The position numbers were made by a program, and so were the translations under genes. From assembly GCA_964357255.1 (NCBI GenBank), contig CAYHKQ010000042.1:1-22317 (forward strand): a stretch of 22,317 nt of DNA. Reading direction: 5' to 3'. Below, one piece after another: positions 14,067-22,316 of this stretch. A model generated the notes under the pieces. That model was given only the letters and a program-made list of their open reading frames with translations, was not told where the DNA came from and made no database searches. Origin of the DNA: JBBTIS01 sp038059855. GTDB taxonomy: Bacteria > Elusimicrobiota > Elusimicrobia > JACQPE01. Within the stretch, counting starts at the first letter, position 1. Every line of letters begins with the position of its first letter.

Positions 14067-17000
14067 ATGGTCAGAAAACTTATAGCTTGGTCGGCGCACA
14101 ACAAGTTCCTGGTGATGGCCTTGACGGCCGTTTCCATGGTGGCGGGCTGGTATTGCATGAAGAACATTCGGCTCGACGCGATTCCGGACCTCTCGGACAC
14201 GCAGGTCATCGTCTATTCCCGATGGGATCGCTCTCCCGACATCATCGAGGACCAGGTCACTTATCCGATTATCACCGCTCTCCTGGGAGCTCCGAAGGTC
14301 AAAGCTGTGCGCGGTTTTTCCGACTTCGGCTTCTCCTACGTCTACGTCATTTTCGAGGATGGCGCCGACATCTACTGGGCGCGTTCGCGCGTGCTGGAGT
14401 ACCTGAGCAAAATTCTGCCGCAGATGCCCGATGGTGTGCGCACCGAGCTTGGCCCTGACGCTACGGGCGTGGGCTGGGTTTACCAATACGCCCTTGTCGA
14501 CAAGACGGGCCGGCACAGCCTCGCCGACTTGAGATCCTTCCAGGATTGGACGTTACGCTATTACTTGCAGTCAGTTCCGGGAGTGGCCGAGATCGCTTCT
14601 ATCGGAGGCTTCCAGAAACAATATCAGGTGCAGGTTGACCCCAATGCGCTGGTCGCCTATCGCATCCCGCTCGGCCGAGTCGTTGACGCCATCCGCGACG
14701 GCAATAACGACGTTGGCGGACGGCTTGTCGAGTTCGCGGGCACGGAATACATGATCCGCGGCCGCGGCTACGCTAAGTCGGTCGAAGACATCGAGCAGAT
14801 CGTCGTCGGCCGCGACACGCGCGGCACGCCTGTCCTGGTCAAGAGCATAGCCAAGGTGACCTTGGGCCCTGATATCCGGCGTGGCATCGCTGATCTTGAC
14901 GGCGAGGGCGATGTTGTCGGAGGCATCGTGGTGATGCGCCATGGCGAGAACGCCCTCAACGTCATCAAAAGGGTCAAGGCGCGCCTCGATGAGGTCGGGC
15001 CCTCGTTGCCGGAAGGAGTCGAGATCGTCAAGACCTACGATCGCTCCGAGCTCATCGAAGGCGCCATTGCCACCTTAAAGGATGAGCTTTTTATGCAGAT
15101 GTTGTTGGTCAGCCTTGTCATCCTTGTTTTTCTCTGGCACATTCCCTCCGCGATTGTGCCGATCGTGACGATTCCGATTTCGACGGTGCTGGCCTTTATT
15201 CCTTTGTACTTCATGGGCGTGAGCGCCAACATCATGTCTATCTCAGGGATCATGCTGTCCATCGGCGTGCTCGTGGACGGCTCTATGGTGGAGGTGGAGA
15301 ATGCTTATAAGAAGCTACAACTTTGGGTCGCGGGAGGGCGCAAAGGCGATTTTCACGCCGTGCGCCTGGAGGCGTTGCAGGAGGTCGGGCCCGCGGTGTT
15401 TTACTCTCTAATGGTCGTGGCCGTCGCTTTCTTTCCGATTTTCGCGCTCGTGGACCAGGAGGGCAGGCTCTTTAAGCCGTTGGCCTACACAAAGAACCTG
15501 ACAATGCTCCTGGCGGCGTTTCTCGCCCTGACCCTGGATCCGGCTGTGCGCATGATGTTCTCGCGCATGAACTATTTTGTGTTCAAGCCGAATTGGCTCG
15601 CGTGGACCATCAACCAGATTACCGTCGGCCGCTATTACGCTGAGGAAAAGCACCCGATCAGCAAGGGTTTGTACCGCCTCTACGACCCCGTCTGCCGCTG
15701 GGTGTTGGAGCGGCCGTGGAAGGTGATTGGGGCCGCCGTACTCATCACCCTGGCAACCGTGCCGATTTACCTCAAGCTGGGTTCTGAGTTCATGCCTCCG
15801 CTCAACGAGGGCACGATTTTGTACATGCCGACGACCTTGCCGGGGATATCGGTCACTCAGGCCGCGGACTTGCTTAAGAAGCAGGATGAGATCCTTAAAA
15901 GCTTTCCGGAGGTGGAGCGGGTTTTCGGTAAGGCGGGCCGCGCCCAGACCTCGACCGACCCGGCCCCTTTTTCAATGATGGAGACCACCGTAATCCTCAA
16001 GCCAATGGACCAGTGGAGGAAAAAAGAACGGTGGTATTCCCTGTTCCCGGAGTTCTTCCAGAAGCCATTGCGGCGTGTCTGGTGGGACAGGCTCACCTGG
16101 GACGAACTGGTCGCCGAGATGGACAAGCGCATGAGGTTCCCGGGCGTGACCAACGCCTGGACCATGCCGATTAAGGCGCGCATTGATATGCTGACTACCG
16201 GAGTGCGCACACCCATTGGTATTAAGGTCTACGGGGCGGACCTAGCGCAGATCGAGGCGGTGGGGCAGGAGATCGAAGCGGTCCTTCGCGAGGTTCCGGG
16301 GACGCGCTCCGTCTATGCCGAGCGCACTGCGGGCGGCTATTTCGTTGACTTCCGGCTCAAGCGCGAACAGTTGGCGCGCTATGGTTTATCCGTCAAGGAG
16401 GTCGAGATGGTCATCATGTCAGCCATTGGCGGTGAAACAGTCACGACCACCATCGAAGGCCGAGGGCGCTATAGCGTCAACGTCCGCTACCCGCGCGAGC
16501 TCCGGGACAATCTCCCCAAGCTCAAGCGGGTGCTCGTGGCCACAATGGACGGCGCGCAGATTCCCCTGGCTCAGTTGGCCGACATCGAATTGACGATGGG
16601 CCCGGCGATGATCCGCAACGAGAATGGGATGCTGGCCGGTTACGTCTACGTGGACGTTGCCGGACGCGACATTGGAGGCTATGTCGAGGAAGCCAAGAAG
16701 AAGGTCGCTTCGGTGGTGGACCTTCCTGTCGGCTACGCCATTGGGTGGAGCGGCCAGTATGAAAACATGGTGCGCGTGCGCGAGCGCATGACCCTGGTCC
16801 TTCCTTTGACCCTGGTGATCATCGTCCTGCTCATGTACATGAACACCAAGTCCTGGATCAAGACGGGGATCGTAATGCTGGCGGTGCCATTTTCGCTCAT
16901 CGGCGCCTTCTGGGGGTTCTATCTCCTCGACTACAACCTCTCGGTGGCGGCCTGGGTGGGCATGATCGCGCTCATGGGCCTTGACGCTGAGACGGGCACC

Positions 17001-17357
17001 TTCATGTTGCTCTACCTCGATCTGGCCTACGCCGACGCGGTGCGCGAGGGCCGAATGCGCAACTACGAAGACTTAAAGGAGGCGGTGATGCACGGCGCGG
17101 TCCGGCGCATCCGCCCTAAGATGATGACGGTGTTCACCGATTTTCTCGGCCTGATGCCGATCATGTGGTCGCTCGGCACGGGGGCGGATCTCATGAAGCG
17201 CATTGCCGCGCCCATCATTTTTGGGCTGTTCACGAGTTTTGCGCTCGAGCTTGTGGTCTACCCGGCGATTTTTCTCCTCTGGAAGTGGCATGGCGATATG
17301 CGAAAGGGAACGGTGGACGTAAATCAACTTCCGGTCCCGGAGATTCGGGAGTATTGA
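14067..17357 (+). CDS. cusA: CusA-type heavy-metal RND efflux pump (Cu/Ag), 1096 aa
   Basis: This is the inner-membrane proton-driven transporter of a heavy-metal RND pump. Specificity is predicted to be Cu(I)/Ag(I): the three Met residues of the E. coli CusA copper site are conserved as Met587 (LYMPT), Met637 (SMMETT) and Met708 (IDMLTTG). Proton-relay residues match too: Asp404 in SIGVLVDGSMVEVENAY, Glu975 in LDAETGTFML, and Lys1018 in RPKMMTV. Twelve membrane helices are expected, clustered at ~10-30, ~340-545 and ~915-1075. It is slightly longer than CusA (about 1047), with ~22 extra residues between the second and third Met. Sampled lines are 60-63% GC against about 53% in neighbouring genes, with more C/G-ending codons, hinting at a different origin. 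ATG 14067 follows cusB by 7 bases. Confidence 0.96.
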   Translation: MVRKLIAWSAHNKFLVMALTAVSMVAGWYCMKNIRLDAIPDLSDTQVIVYSRWDRSPDIIEDQVTYPIITALLGAPKVKAVRGFSDFGFSYVYVIFEDGADIYWARSRVLEYLSKILPQMPDGVRTELGPDATGVGWVYQYALVDKTGRHSLADLRSFQDWTLRYYLQSVPGVAEIASIGGFQKQYQVQVDPNALVAYRIPLGRVVDAIRDGNNDVGGRLVEFAGTEYMIRGRGYAKSVEDIEQIVVGRDTRGTPVLVKSIAKVTLGPDIRRGIADLDGEGDVVGGIVVMRHGENALNVIKRVKARLDEVGPSLPEGVEIVKTYDRSELIEGAIATLKDELFMQMLLVSLVILVFLWHIPSAIVPIVTIPISTVLAFIPLYFMGVSANIMSISGIMLSIGVLVDGSMVEVENAYKKLQLWVAGGRKGDFHAVRLEALQEVGPAVFYSLMVVAVAFFPIFALVDQEGRLFKPLAYTKNLTMLLAAFLALTLDPAVRMMFSRMNYFVFKPNWLAWTINQITVGRYYAEEKHPISKGLYRLYDPVCRWVLERPWKVIGAAVLITLATVPIYLKLGSEFMPPLNEGTILYMPTTLPGISVTQAADLLKKQDEILKSFPEVERVFGKAGRAQTSTDPAPFSMMETTVILKPMDQWRKKERWYSLFPEFFQKPLRRVWWDRLTWDELVAEMDKRMRFPGVTNAWTMPIKARIDMLTTGVRTPIGIKVYGADLAQIEAVGQEIEAVLREVPGTRSVYAERTAGGYFVDFRLKREQLARYGLSVKEVEMVIMSAIGGETVTTTIEGRGRYSVNVRYPRELRDNLPKLKRVLVATMDGAQIPLAQLADIELTMGPAMIRNENGMLAGYVYVDVAGRDIGGYVEEAKKKVASVVDLPVGYAIGWSGQYENMVRVRERMTLVLPLTLVIIVLLMYMNTKSWIKTGIVMLAVPFSLIGAFWGFYLLDYNLSVAAWVGMIALMGLDAETGTFMLLYLDLAYADAVREGRMRNYEDLKEAVMHGAVRRIRPKMMTVFTDFLGLMPIMWSLGTGADLMKRIAAPIIFGLFTSFALELVVYPAIFLLWKWHGDMRKGTVDVNQLPVPEIREY

Positions 17358-17375
17358 TCATCATGGAAATGATCT

Positions 17376-18263
17376 ATGCCTTTTAAATTTAAGCGCGAAG
17401 AGATCCGTAGGAGGAATCACCGTCGTCCTTGGCATCCACGCAACGCCGCTGTGATGCTTGCCTTGTTGAGCGCGGGGTTGGGGCAGGCTTTTGCTGAACA
17501 GGCGCATCATCAGGCCGGCGCCGCTACGGTGCGGGCGGGTCAGTGGATCGCTCAGCCCTGGGAGACAGGCGAGGAACGTTTGCGCTGGCGCATATTCGGT
17601 TCATATTTGTCCTCCCAATCCCGATTCGACGCGCTCGGCGATCGAGTGGCGCTTGAGAATAACGGACGTTATTCTAACTTTGGACTGAACGCCTTTTTGG
17701 AGTATGCGTTGAACCCGCGTTGGAGCATTGCCGGACTGGCTCCGTTGCAATGGTCCAGGCTTTCGGATGACTTGAGCCGTGAGCGTTGGGTCAATGTCGG
17801 AGATACGTATGGCTGGGTCCGCCGCTCTATTGAAGGGAATGCGCGCTGGAGCGCCGGCGCGCTGGCTGGAATCAAGATTCCGGGAAATTACCGGCCGGGC
17901 GCCGCTACGGGGGACCGTCAAACGGACATGGAGGCTCAAGGGTTTTTGGGGCACGGTCTTGGCCGCGGCAGTTTCGCATCTTTAGGTTCCGGATATAGGG
18001 TCCGTTTCGGGAGTCCATCTGATGAAATTTTTTTTAACGCGCAGTTCGGCTGGAACCCCGGGAACGGATGGCTTCTCGTGCCGGCCGCCGCCGGCGCCCT
18101 GGGCGTCGGAGGGGGCGTTCCTAAAGACTTCCTTAATGCCGGGGTTACTATTTTTCGTTCCCTGCGGGGCCCATGGAGACTTCTAGGCTCCTATAATCGT
18201 GTTATTGCGGGCAAAAATACGGTGAGCGCCGGCGTCTGGGCGCTAGGAGTTTCATATCAATAG
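17376..18263 (+). CDS. Predicted outer-membrane beta-barrel protein of the metal operon, 295 aa
   Basis: I do not recognise a named family. A long basic n-region (KREEIRRRNHRRPWHPR) precedes a hydrophobic core (MLALLSAGLGQAFAEQ), giving a signal peptide cleaved near residue 41. The internal ATG at 17454 would give a more standard signal peptide, so the start is uncertain. The mature part has alternating Gly/aromatic beta strands (LRWRIFGSYLSSQSRF, NPRWSIAGLAPLQWSRL, ARWSAGALAGIKIPG) and ends VWALGVSYQ, as barrels often do. Similar transporter-like barrels accompany Cus loci in uncultured bacteria and may measure or admit metal; that is inference. It follows cusA by 18 bases, so same operon. 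A His pair (AEQAHHQAG) sits just after the cleavage site. Confidence 0.72.
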   Translation: MPFKFKREEIRRRNHRRPWHPRNAAVMLALLSAGLGQAFAEQAHHQAGAATVRAGQWIAQPWETGEERLRWRIFGSYLSSQSRFDALGDRVALENNGRYSNFGLNAFLEYALNPRWSIAGLAPLQWSRLSDDLSRERWVNVGDTYGWVRRSIEGNARWSAGALAGIKIPGNYRPGAATGDRQTDMEAQGFLGHGLGRGSFASLGSGYRVRFGSPSDEIFFNAQFGWNPGNGWLLVPAAAGALGVGGGVPKDFLNAGVTIFRSLRGPWRLLGSYNRVIAGKNTVSAGVWALGVSYQ

Positions 18264-18297
18264 AGCTACCCATGTCGCACAGACCCGGGCGCCAACA

Positions 18298-19836
18298 ATG
18301 GCGGCTATGGCCATAGTCCTTTGGATAGCGCCAAGTGTCCTGATTTTTGCCCAGGAACACGCAGGGTTCCGCCATGGAGAGTCCGCAATGGCCAAGGTTC
18401 CTTCGCAACATTCTGACGATGAAATTGCGGCCAAAGAGTTTGGCTTGAATCTTGAAACCTGGAGCGGACTCACGCGCATGGGCCATGCCGTGGCAACCTG
18501 GAGGATGAAACCCATCCCGGAAAGGCGAATCATTCTTTTCGATTTTTCCTATCGTCGCTCGTTGGCCTTAAATAAAGCGCAAGAGTTATTGAAAGCCGGA
18601 GAAGATGCCGATTGCGAAGAGATCCGCTTTTTAAGGATTTATTTGGGAGATGGGGCCATGCGCCCGATACTTCTGAAACACGAAAAAAGCGAAGCCCATC
18701 TGGCGCATGAACACCCCGGCAAACCTCCGCTGGCCGGGGAAGGACAACGTCCCGCAGAGCCGGTAGTTAAGGATATTAAGCTCTGCCGCATCAACTGGGA
18801 CGGCCCAAAGGAGCCGACAATTCCTTCTCCTGTTCCGCTTCCTGGGGGAGGATTCGATTCTCACGAAGGCCATCGCGGTCATTCTTCGGGAGGCATCACT
18901 CGCGATCATGGGAATTCCAGGCACGAAGACCATCGTAGAGGTTCGGGAGGAGGTGGCCCATCGCAGGGTCATGAAAATTCTCATCGCCAAGGTTCCGCCG
19001 GCGGACCAGATGATGCTCGTCATGGCCCAGGCGCTTCTCGTTCTGAGGGCGCCCAGCATAACTCAAGCCACGGCCAATCTCTCAGCATCGCGCCTGCTAC
19101 GAGCGCCGGCGCTTCTCATGTTCACGCGGCTAAGGGGGGATCGAACGCGATGTCGAGTCCTCGGCATAACAGCGAGCCCGCTAGCCTTCATGGCGATCTG
19201 GCTCATCCCCAACCAGTTTATGGGCGCTCCTACGAAAGACCGGTTGCTGGTTTTTCAAAAAACCATGCCCATGTTCCATCGTTAATGAATTCTCCGGCTA
19301 AGGCCGGCCAAGAGGGAGATCATCGTTTGCATTCATCTTCTGATTACAGCGCTATTGTTGACCATGGAGTTCATCAAATATCGCATGAAGCAAGTTCGCC
19401 TCAAGGGAGTTTCCAGCGCCACGCGCGTCATTCTCAGGCAACTCAAGACCCTGGCCTTCCTCACCATGCCGTGGCTCATGGGACGCCAGATTCAAATTTT
19501 CCAAGCGCTGTCCATGAAAGCGTTTTTGGCCATCGTGCCGTAGATGACCATCAGGAACGTCACAAAAGCCTTGCGGCAAGGCAAACTAATGGCGCCCCTG
19601 CAGATATTGCCGCAAGCCACGTTCATCACAATGATCACTCAACCCACCAAAAGCAAGACATTGAACGCCCTGCCAAGGAAAACTTATCGCCAGGCTCGGA
19701 TGTTGATCAAAAGGGAAATATCCCTCCGTGGCCCTGGAAGGGGGCTGTCTTGTTTGCCTCTGTAGCCTATGCCGGAGCGCTTTGGAAGCGGCGTAAAGTA
19801 GGGCCGCAATTCAGAAATTCGCAAAGGAGGAAATGA
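18298..19836 (+). CDS. Histidine-rich, C-terminally membrane-tethered protein, 512 aa
   Basis: No family is recognised. Residues 1-18 are hydrophobic (MAAMAIVLWIAPSVLIFA) and can serve as a signal peptide, though without the usual basic residues. A folded-looking domain (~30-150) contains FGLNLETWSGLTRMGHAV and ILFDFSYRRSLALNKAQELL. Residues 189-450 are low complexity, rich in Gly, Ser and His, with about 37 His in 262 residues (about 14%), often as HxH, HH or HGH. The end is PPWPWK, a short hydrophobic helix (~482-496) and a basic tail (KRRK...SQRRK), the layout of a membrane tether. It is likely a periplasmic metal sponge. No strong ribosome-binding site precedes ATG 18298; ATG 18307 is an alternative. 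The frame has no stop, and other frames here are shadows. Confidence 0.75.
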   Translation: MAAMAIVLWIAPSVLIFAQEHAGFRHGESAMAKVPSQHSDDEIAAKEFGLNLETWSGLTRMGHAVATWRMKPIPERRIILFDFSYRRSLALNKAQELLKAGEDADCEEIRFLRIYLGDGAMRPILLKHEKSEAHLAHEHPGKPPLAGEGQRPAEPVVKDIKLCRINWDGPKEPTIPSPVPLPGGGFDSHEGHRGHSSGGITRDHGNSRHEDHRRGSGGGGPSQGHENSHRQGSAGGPDDARHGPGASRSEGAQHNSSHGQSLSIAPATSAGASHVHAAKGGSNAMSSPRHNSEPASLHGDLAHPQPVYGRSYERPVAGFSKNHAHVPSLMNSPAKAGQEGDHRLHSSSDYSAIVDHGVHQISHEASSPQGSFQRHARHSQATQDPGLPHHAVAHGTPDSNFPSAVHESVFGHRAVDDHQERHKSLAARQTNGAPADIAASHVHHNDHSTHQKQDIERPAKENLSPGSDVDQKGNIPPWPWKGAVLFASVAYAGALWKRRKVGPQFRNSQRRK

Positions 19837-19839
19837 CCT

Positions 19840-20214
19840 ATGTTCCAACTCATGAAATCAAAAACACTGCTTAGCGCAATGTTGTTAACGATGGCTCTGG
19901 GATTGGCGGCGATGGCCGCTAACGACTCATACAAGAAAAAGCCCGGCCATCACCCCGCATGCCCCATGAAAATAGAAGGGGCGGAAGTCCGCGTGGATAA
20001 TATTGAATCCGGCGTGGTGGTTCATATAACAGCCGAGGATCCGGCTGTCGTCAAAAACATTCAGGATACGGCTTCCCGAATGGTTCAACATCATTCCCAG
20101 AAAAAGGGAGGGGCTAAAAAGGAAATTTATTCCTGCCCCATGAATGACTACTCCGGATCCCAGACCAAAGATGGCCGTTGCCCTAAATGCGGCATGAATC
20201 TTGAGAAAAAGTAA
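19840..20214 (+). CDS. Secreted heavy-metal-binding protein, 124 aa
   Basis: A signal peptide (ends near AAMAAND, residue 28) is followed by two parts. The first (~36-88) starts HHPACPMKIEG and holds VRVDNIESGVVVHITAEDP, a small alpha/beta-like segment found in periplasmic proteins near copper genes; it carries Cys41 and a HH pair at ~86. The second (~96-122) is a heavy-metal-binding domain: Cys99-Pro-Met, then CPKCGM (Cys114, Cys117), the same class as in CusB. It is therefore a probable periplasmic Cu/Ag carrier or buffer. It starts three bases after the His-rich gene's stop with an AAAGGAGG ribosome-binding site, so it belongs to the same operon. Confidence 0.85.
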   Translation: MFQLMKSKTLLSAMLLTMALGLAAMAANDSYKKKPGHHPACPMKIEGAEVRVDNIESGVVVHITAEDPAVVKNIQDTASRMVQHHSQKKGGAKKEIYSCPMNDYSGSQTKDGRCPKCGMNLEKK

Positions 20215-20257
20215 GAGCAGGGGGTTGTGATGAGAGGAAATAAATTGAAAGGAGCAA

Positions 20258-20449
20258 ATGACGATGAAAAAATGGAATAGACGCGGAGAAGCGAGCATAG
20301 GCATAATTCTCATCATGGGGGCCATGATGCTGGGCATGTTCTTGTTGCATAAGTTTAAAGGGAGTCGCTCAAGCGATCATTCTGATGGCAAGTCGGGCGC
20401 CGCCCAGGAGCCTGCGGAGCATAAGTCGAGCGAAGGGGGACACCATTAA
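20258..20449 (+). CDS. Small membrane peptide with His-containing tail, 63 aa
   Basis: A short basic start (MTMKKWNRRGEAS) leads to one membrane helix (~14-30, IGIILIMGAMMLGMFLL), rich in Met (Met20, 23, 24 and 27). A hydrophilic tail holds His at 41, 55, 62 and 63 and ends GGHH. The ribosome-binding site is GGAG five bases... just before ATG 20258; a second ATG two codons later is equally usable. It is the last gene of the plus-strand metal operon. Small helix-plus-His-tail proteins of this sort (for example DUF2933-like) recur near copper pumps, but I do not claim that family. The 77 bases after it hold two T-runs (20491-20497, 20509-20515) without a good stem. Confidence 0.7.
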   Translation: MTMKKWNRRGEASIGIILIMGAMMLGMFLLHKFKGSRSSDHSDGKSGAAQEPAEHKSSEGGHH

Positions 20450-20526
20450 TTTCATCGCCAACCCTTAAACGATTGCCATTTGAGCGGCTTGTTTTTTTGT
20501 CAGGAGAATTTTTTTGACGGCGCCGG

Positions 20527-21471
20527 CTATACGGATATGCCCCAGATGCTTTTGACGCCGAGGCCGATGACGTAGGTGACGCCTACGGCTGTGGCGAGGA
20601 TGACAAAATTGACCGCAATTCGGCGCTTGATGTTCATTCCGGAAAGGAACGCGAGGATGTAGGAGATCAGCGCCACCATGCAAGCCGAACTGGCCAAAGA
20701 CGCGAGGACGTTTTTGGCTCCCAAGAGCACCGGCATCACAGGGATTATCGCGCCGACAAGATAGCTCGCCCCGACTATCGCTCCCGTGGCAAGCGGGTTT
20801 TCGCCGTCGTCTTGAGGTTTCGCGTCGGGATCGAGGAAACGCTCTTTGGCGGCATCTATTCTTTTGACCTCGCGTTCCGAAGTGGCCGCGACAAAGGCTC
20901 CGGCCGCCATGGAAAACGCTCCGGCCGCCGCCACCGTCGAGCTCGCGATTAAAATTGCGGACGGTTCGTTGAAAGCCGCGAAAAATCCGCTCACAGCCCC
21001 GAGGATTTCTACTAAGCCGTCGTTTAAGCCGAGGAATATGCTTCTGATTCGTTCGGGATTAATTTTTCTTTGCGTTAACTGGGAGACGATTTGATCCTCG
21101 TGTTTGAGTTCGTCGGCAAGGATTTCTTTGACGGCTTCCCCAAGGGGGGCATTCTTGTTGGTTTCCCAGATGTCGAGGTACTTGCGGATTCCGTAAATTT
21201 CAATGGCTTCGAGAACCAAATGGATGCCGGTTGACCGGAACAATCGGCACGCCAAGACAAGAAGGCGCAGTTTGATGCGTTGCGGCATGTCCAGGTTTTT
21301 AACCTTGACGCCGGTAAAATTTTCCCAAAAGGCATGATGCTTTTGTTCGATCGGGATGAGTTCTTCGAGAATTTTGCGCGGCCCCGGGGCGCTGACCCTG
21401 GAGAGTTCTTTGTAGAGCGTCAGGTCGAACAGTTCGTCCGCGACGAGGCTATGGGCCAGTTTGGGATTCAT
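20527..21471 (-). CDS. MbfA-like protein: ferritin-like domain fused to VIT1/CCC1 transporter, 314 aa
   Basis: The N-terminal ~145 residues are a rubrerythrin/ferritin-like helical domain with diiron-site motifs: Glu13, Glu42-x-x-His45, Glu88/Glu91 and Glu121-x-x-His124. The C-terminal part (~147-314) is a VIT1/CCC1 membrane domain: LGLNDGLVEILGAVSGF, then GAFSMAAGAFVAATSEREV, then three more hydrophobic segments. The fusion is the layout of MbfA, a membrane ferritin that exports iron (possibly manganese) and protects against peroxide. Length is normal. Its ATG overlaps the stop of the NYN gene by four bases (ATGA), so it is translated with it. The gene converges on the copper operon; the 77-base gap shows no clear bidirectional terminator. 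Confidence 0.9.
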   Translation of the reverse strand: MNPKLAHSLVADELFDLTLYKELSRVSAPGPRKILEELIPIEQKHHAFWENFTGVKVKNLDMPQRIKLRLLVLACRLFRSTGIHLVLEAIEIYGIRKYLDIWETNKNAPLGEAVKEILADELKHEDQIVSQLTQRKINPERIRSIFLGLNDGLVEILGAVSGFFAAFNEPSAILIASSTVAAAGAFSMAAGAFVAATSEREVKRIDAAKERFLDPDAKPQDDGENPLATGAIVGASYLVGAIIPVMPVLLGAKNVLASLASSACMVALISYILAFLSGMNIKRRIAVNFVILATAVGVTYVIGLGVKSIWGISV

Positions 21472-22316
21472 GGGAAGTCCTGGGCGCGGATGCCTGGGTC
21501 GAGTTCCAATAGTGTGATCCCTTGCGCGTCCATAAATTCGGCGTTGACGCTTCCCTTCACGCCAATGACAATAAAGGCGAGGGGGTCTTGCTTGCGGCGG
21601 CCTTGGAGAAAGCGGATGAGATCGAGAAAATCACTGTCGCCCGTGGCCAGGGCAATGACGTCGAGCCGGCTGGAGCGCTCGAGCACGTCGAGCGCCATTG
21701 CGATATCAACATTGCAGGTATAACCGCCGTTCTTTCGCTTGTTGGCCTGCTTGCCCATAATCTCGTAATGCTTATCACGCAGTTTATTTTGCTCTGTTTT
21801 TGCGTCTTCTCTGAGGTAGGCGACGCGCATGGACACAAAAAAGTCTTTGTTGTGGGCGCTTATTTTTTGTTCCAAAGCCTCGGCGATATCAGTCGCGCTC
21901 TGAGCGCGCGCCGTCTTTTCCTGCAGGCAGAGCCGGATATTTTCAAAATCAACAAATAATCCGGCGCGTTTGAGCGAGGTGGCTTTTTGGGCCCTGCTCT
22001 TGAGGTTTTCAATTACAATCTCTTGCTCGCGGCATTGCAGGGACGCGGCGCCGAGTTTTTCGGCGGTTGCCTTGAGCTCCGCCTCGCATTTTTGGAACTC
22101 ATCGAGACGGTTGTCTTTTTTTCCTGAAAATTTTTCCAGTTTATTTTTCGTTTCTTGAAGCTCGCGATTGAGCCGGTCCATCTCGATGTGGGCCTTTTTG
22201 AGTTCCTCTCTTGTTTTTTTGAGCTGGTTTTGAGCGCGGCCGTTCTCTTGGGCGCCGCCATCGGGCTGTTTGTTCTCATGCGCAGGGGGTTGCGGCAGGG
22301 GCGGTTTGTCCGGCAT
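21468..22316 (-). CDS. NYN-domain (LabA/DUF88-like) protein with coiled coil, 282 aa; start may lie outside
   Basis: Residues ~1-28 are Pro/Gln-rich, ~29-110 are a coiled coil (QLKKTREELKKAHIEMDRL and onward), and ~117-275 form a NYN domain, a PIN-like nuclease fold. The acidic active-site residues are visible: Asp123 in LFVDFEN, Asp204 in NVDIAMALDVL, and Asp227/Asp229 in ATGDSDF. The family cleaves or processes RNA in several systems; the substrate here is unknown. The coiled coil may drive oligomerisation. ATG 22316 lies one base from the window edge, so a start further upstream cannot be excluded. The stop overlaps the MbfA-like gene's ATG. Confidence 0.86.
   Translation of the reverse strand: MPDKPPLPQPPAHENKQPDGGAQENGRAQNQLKKTREELKKAHIEMDRLNRELQETKNKLEKFSGKKDNRLDEFQKCEAELKATAEKLGAASLQCREQEIVIENLKSRAQKATSLKRAGLFVDFENIRLCLQEKTARAQSATDIAEALEQKISAHNKDFFVSMRVAYLREDAKTEQNKLRDKHYEIMGKQANKRKNGGYTCNVDIAMALDVLERSSRLDVIALATGDSDFLDLIRFLQGRRKQDPLAFIVIGVKGSVNAEFMDAQGITLLELDPGIRAQDFP

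Noticed and set aside
18908..19285. Plus-strand 125-codon hydrophobic frame within the His-rich gene.
   Set aside because: It is a frame shadow of the repetitive His/Gly/Ser coding; the main frame is uninterrupted over 512 codons with a sensible signal and tail.
19720..19836. PEP-CTERM or LPXTG sorting signal at the end of the His-rich protein.
   Set aside because: The layout (Pro-rich motif, helix, basic tail) is similar, but neither the PEP nor the LPXTG motif is present; reported only as a tether.
20476..20515. Terminator between the copper operon and the convergent MbfA-like gene.
   Set aside because: Two runs of seven T are present, but the only preceding stem (GCC/GGC) is 3 bp, too weak to call.
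20465..20683. Minus-strand frame past the end of the MbfA-like gene, as a possible frameshifted extension (ending TKKQAAQMAIV).
   Set aside because: The MbfA-like protein already has normal length and ends after its last membrane helix; the alternative frame has no family pattern.
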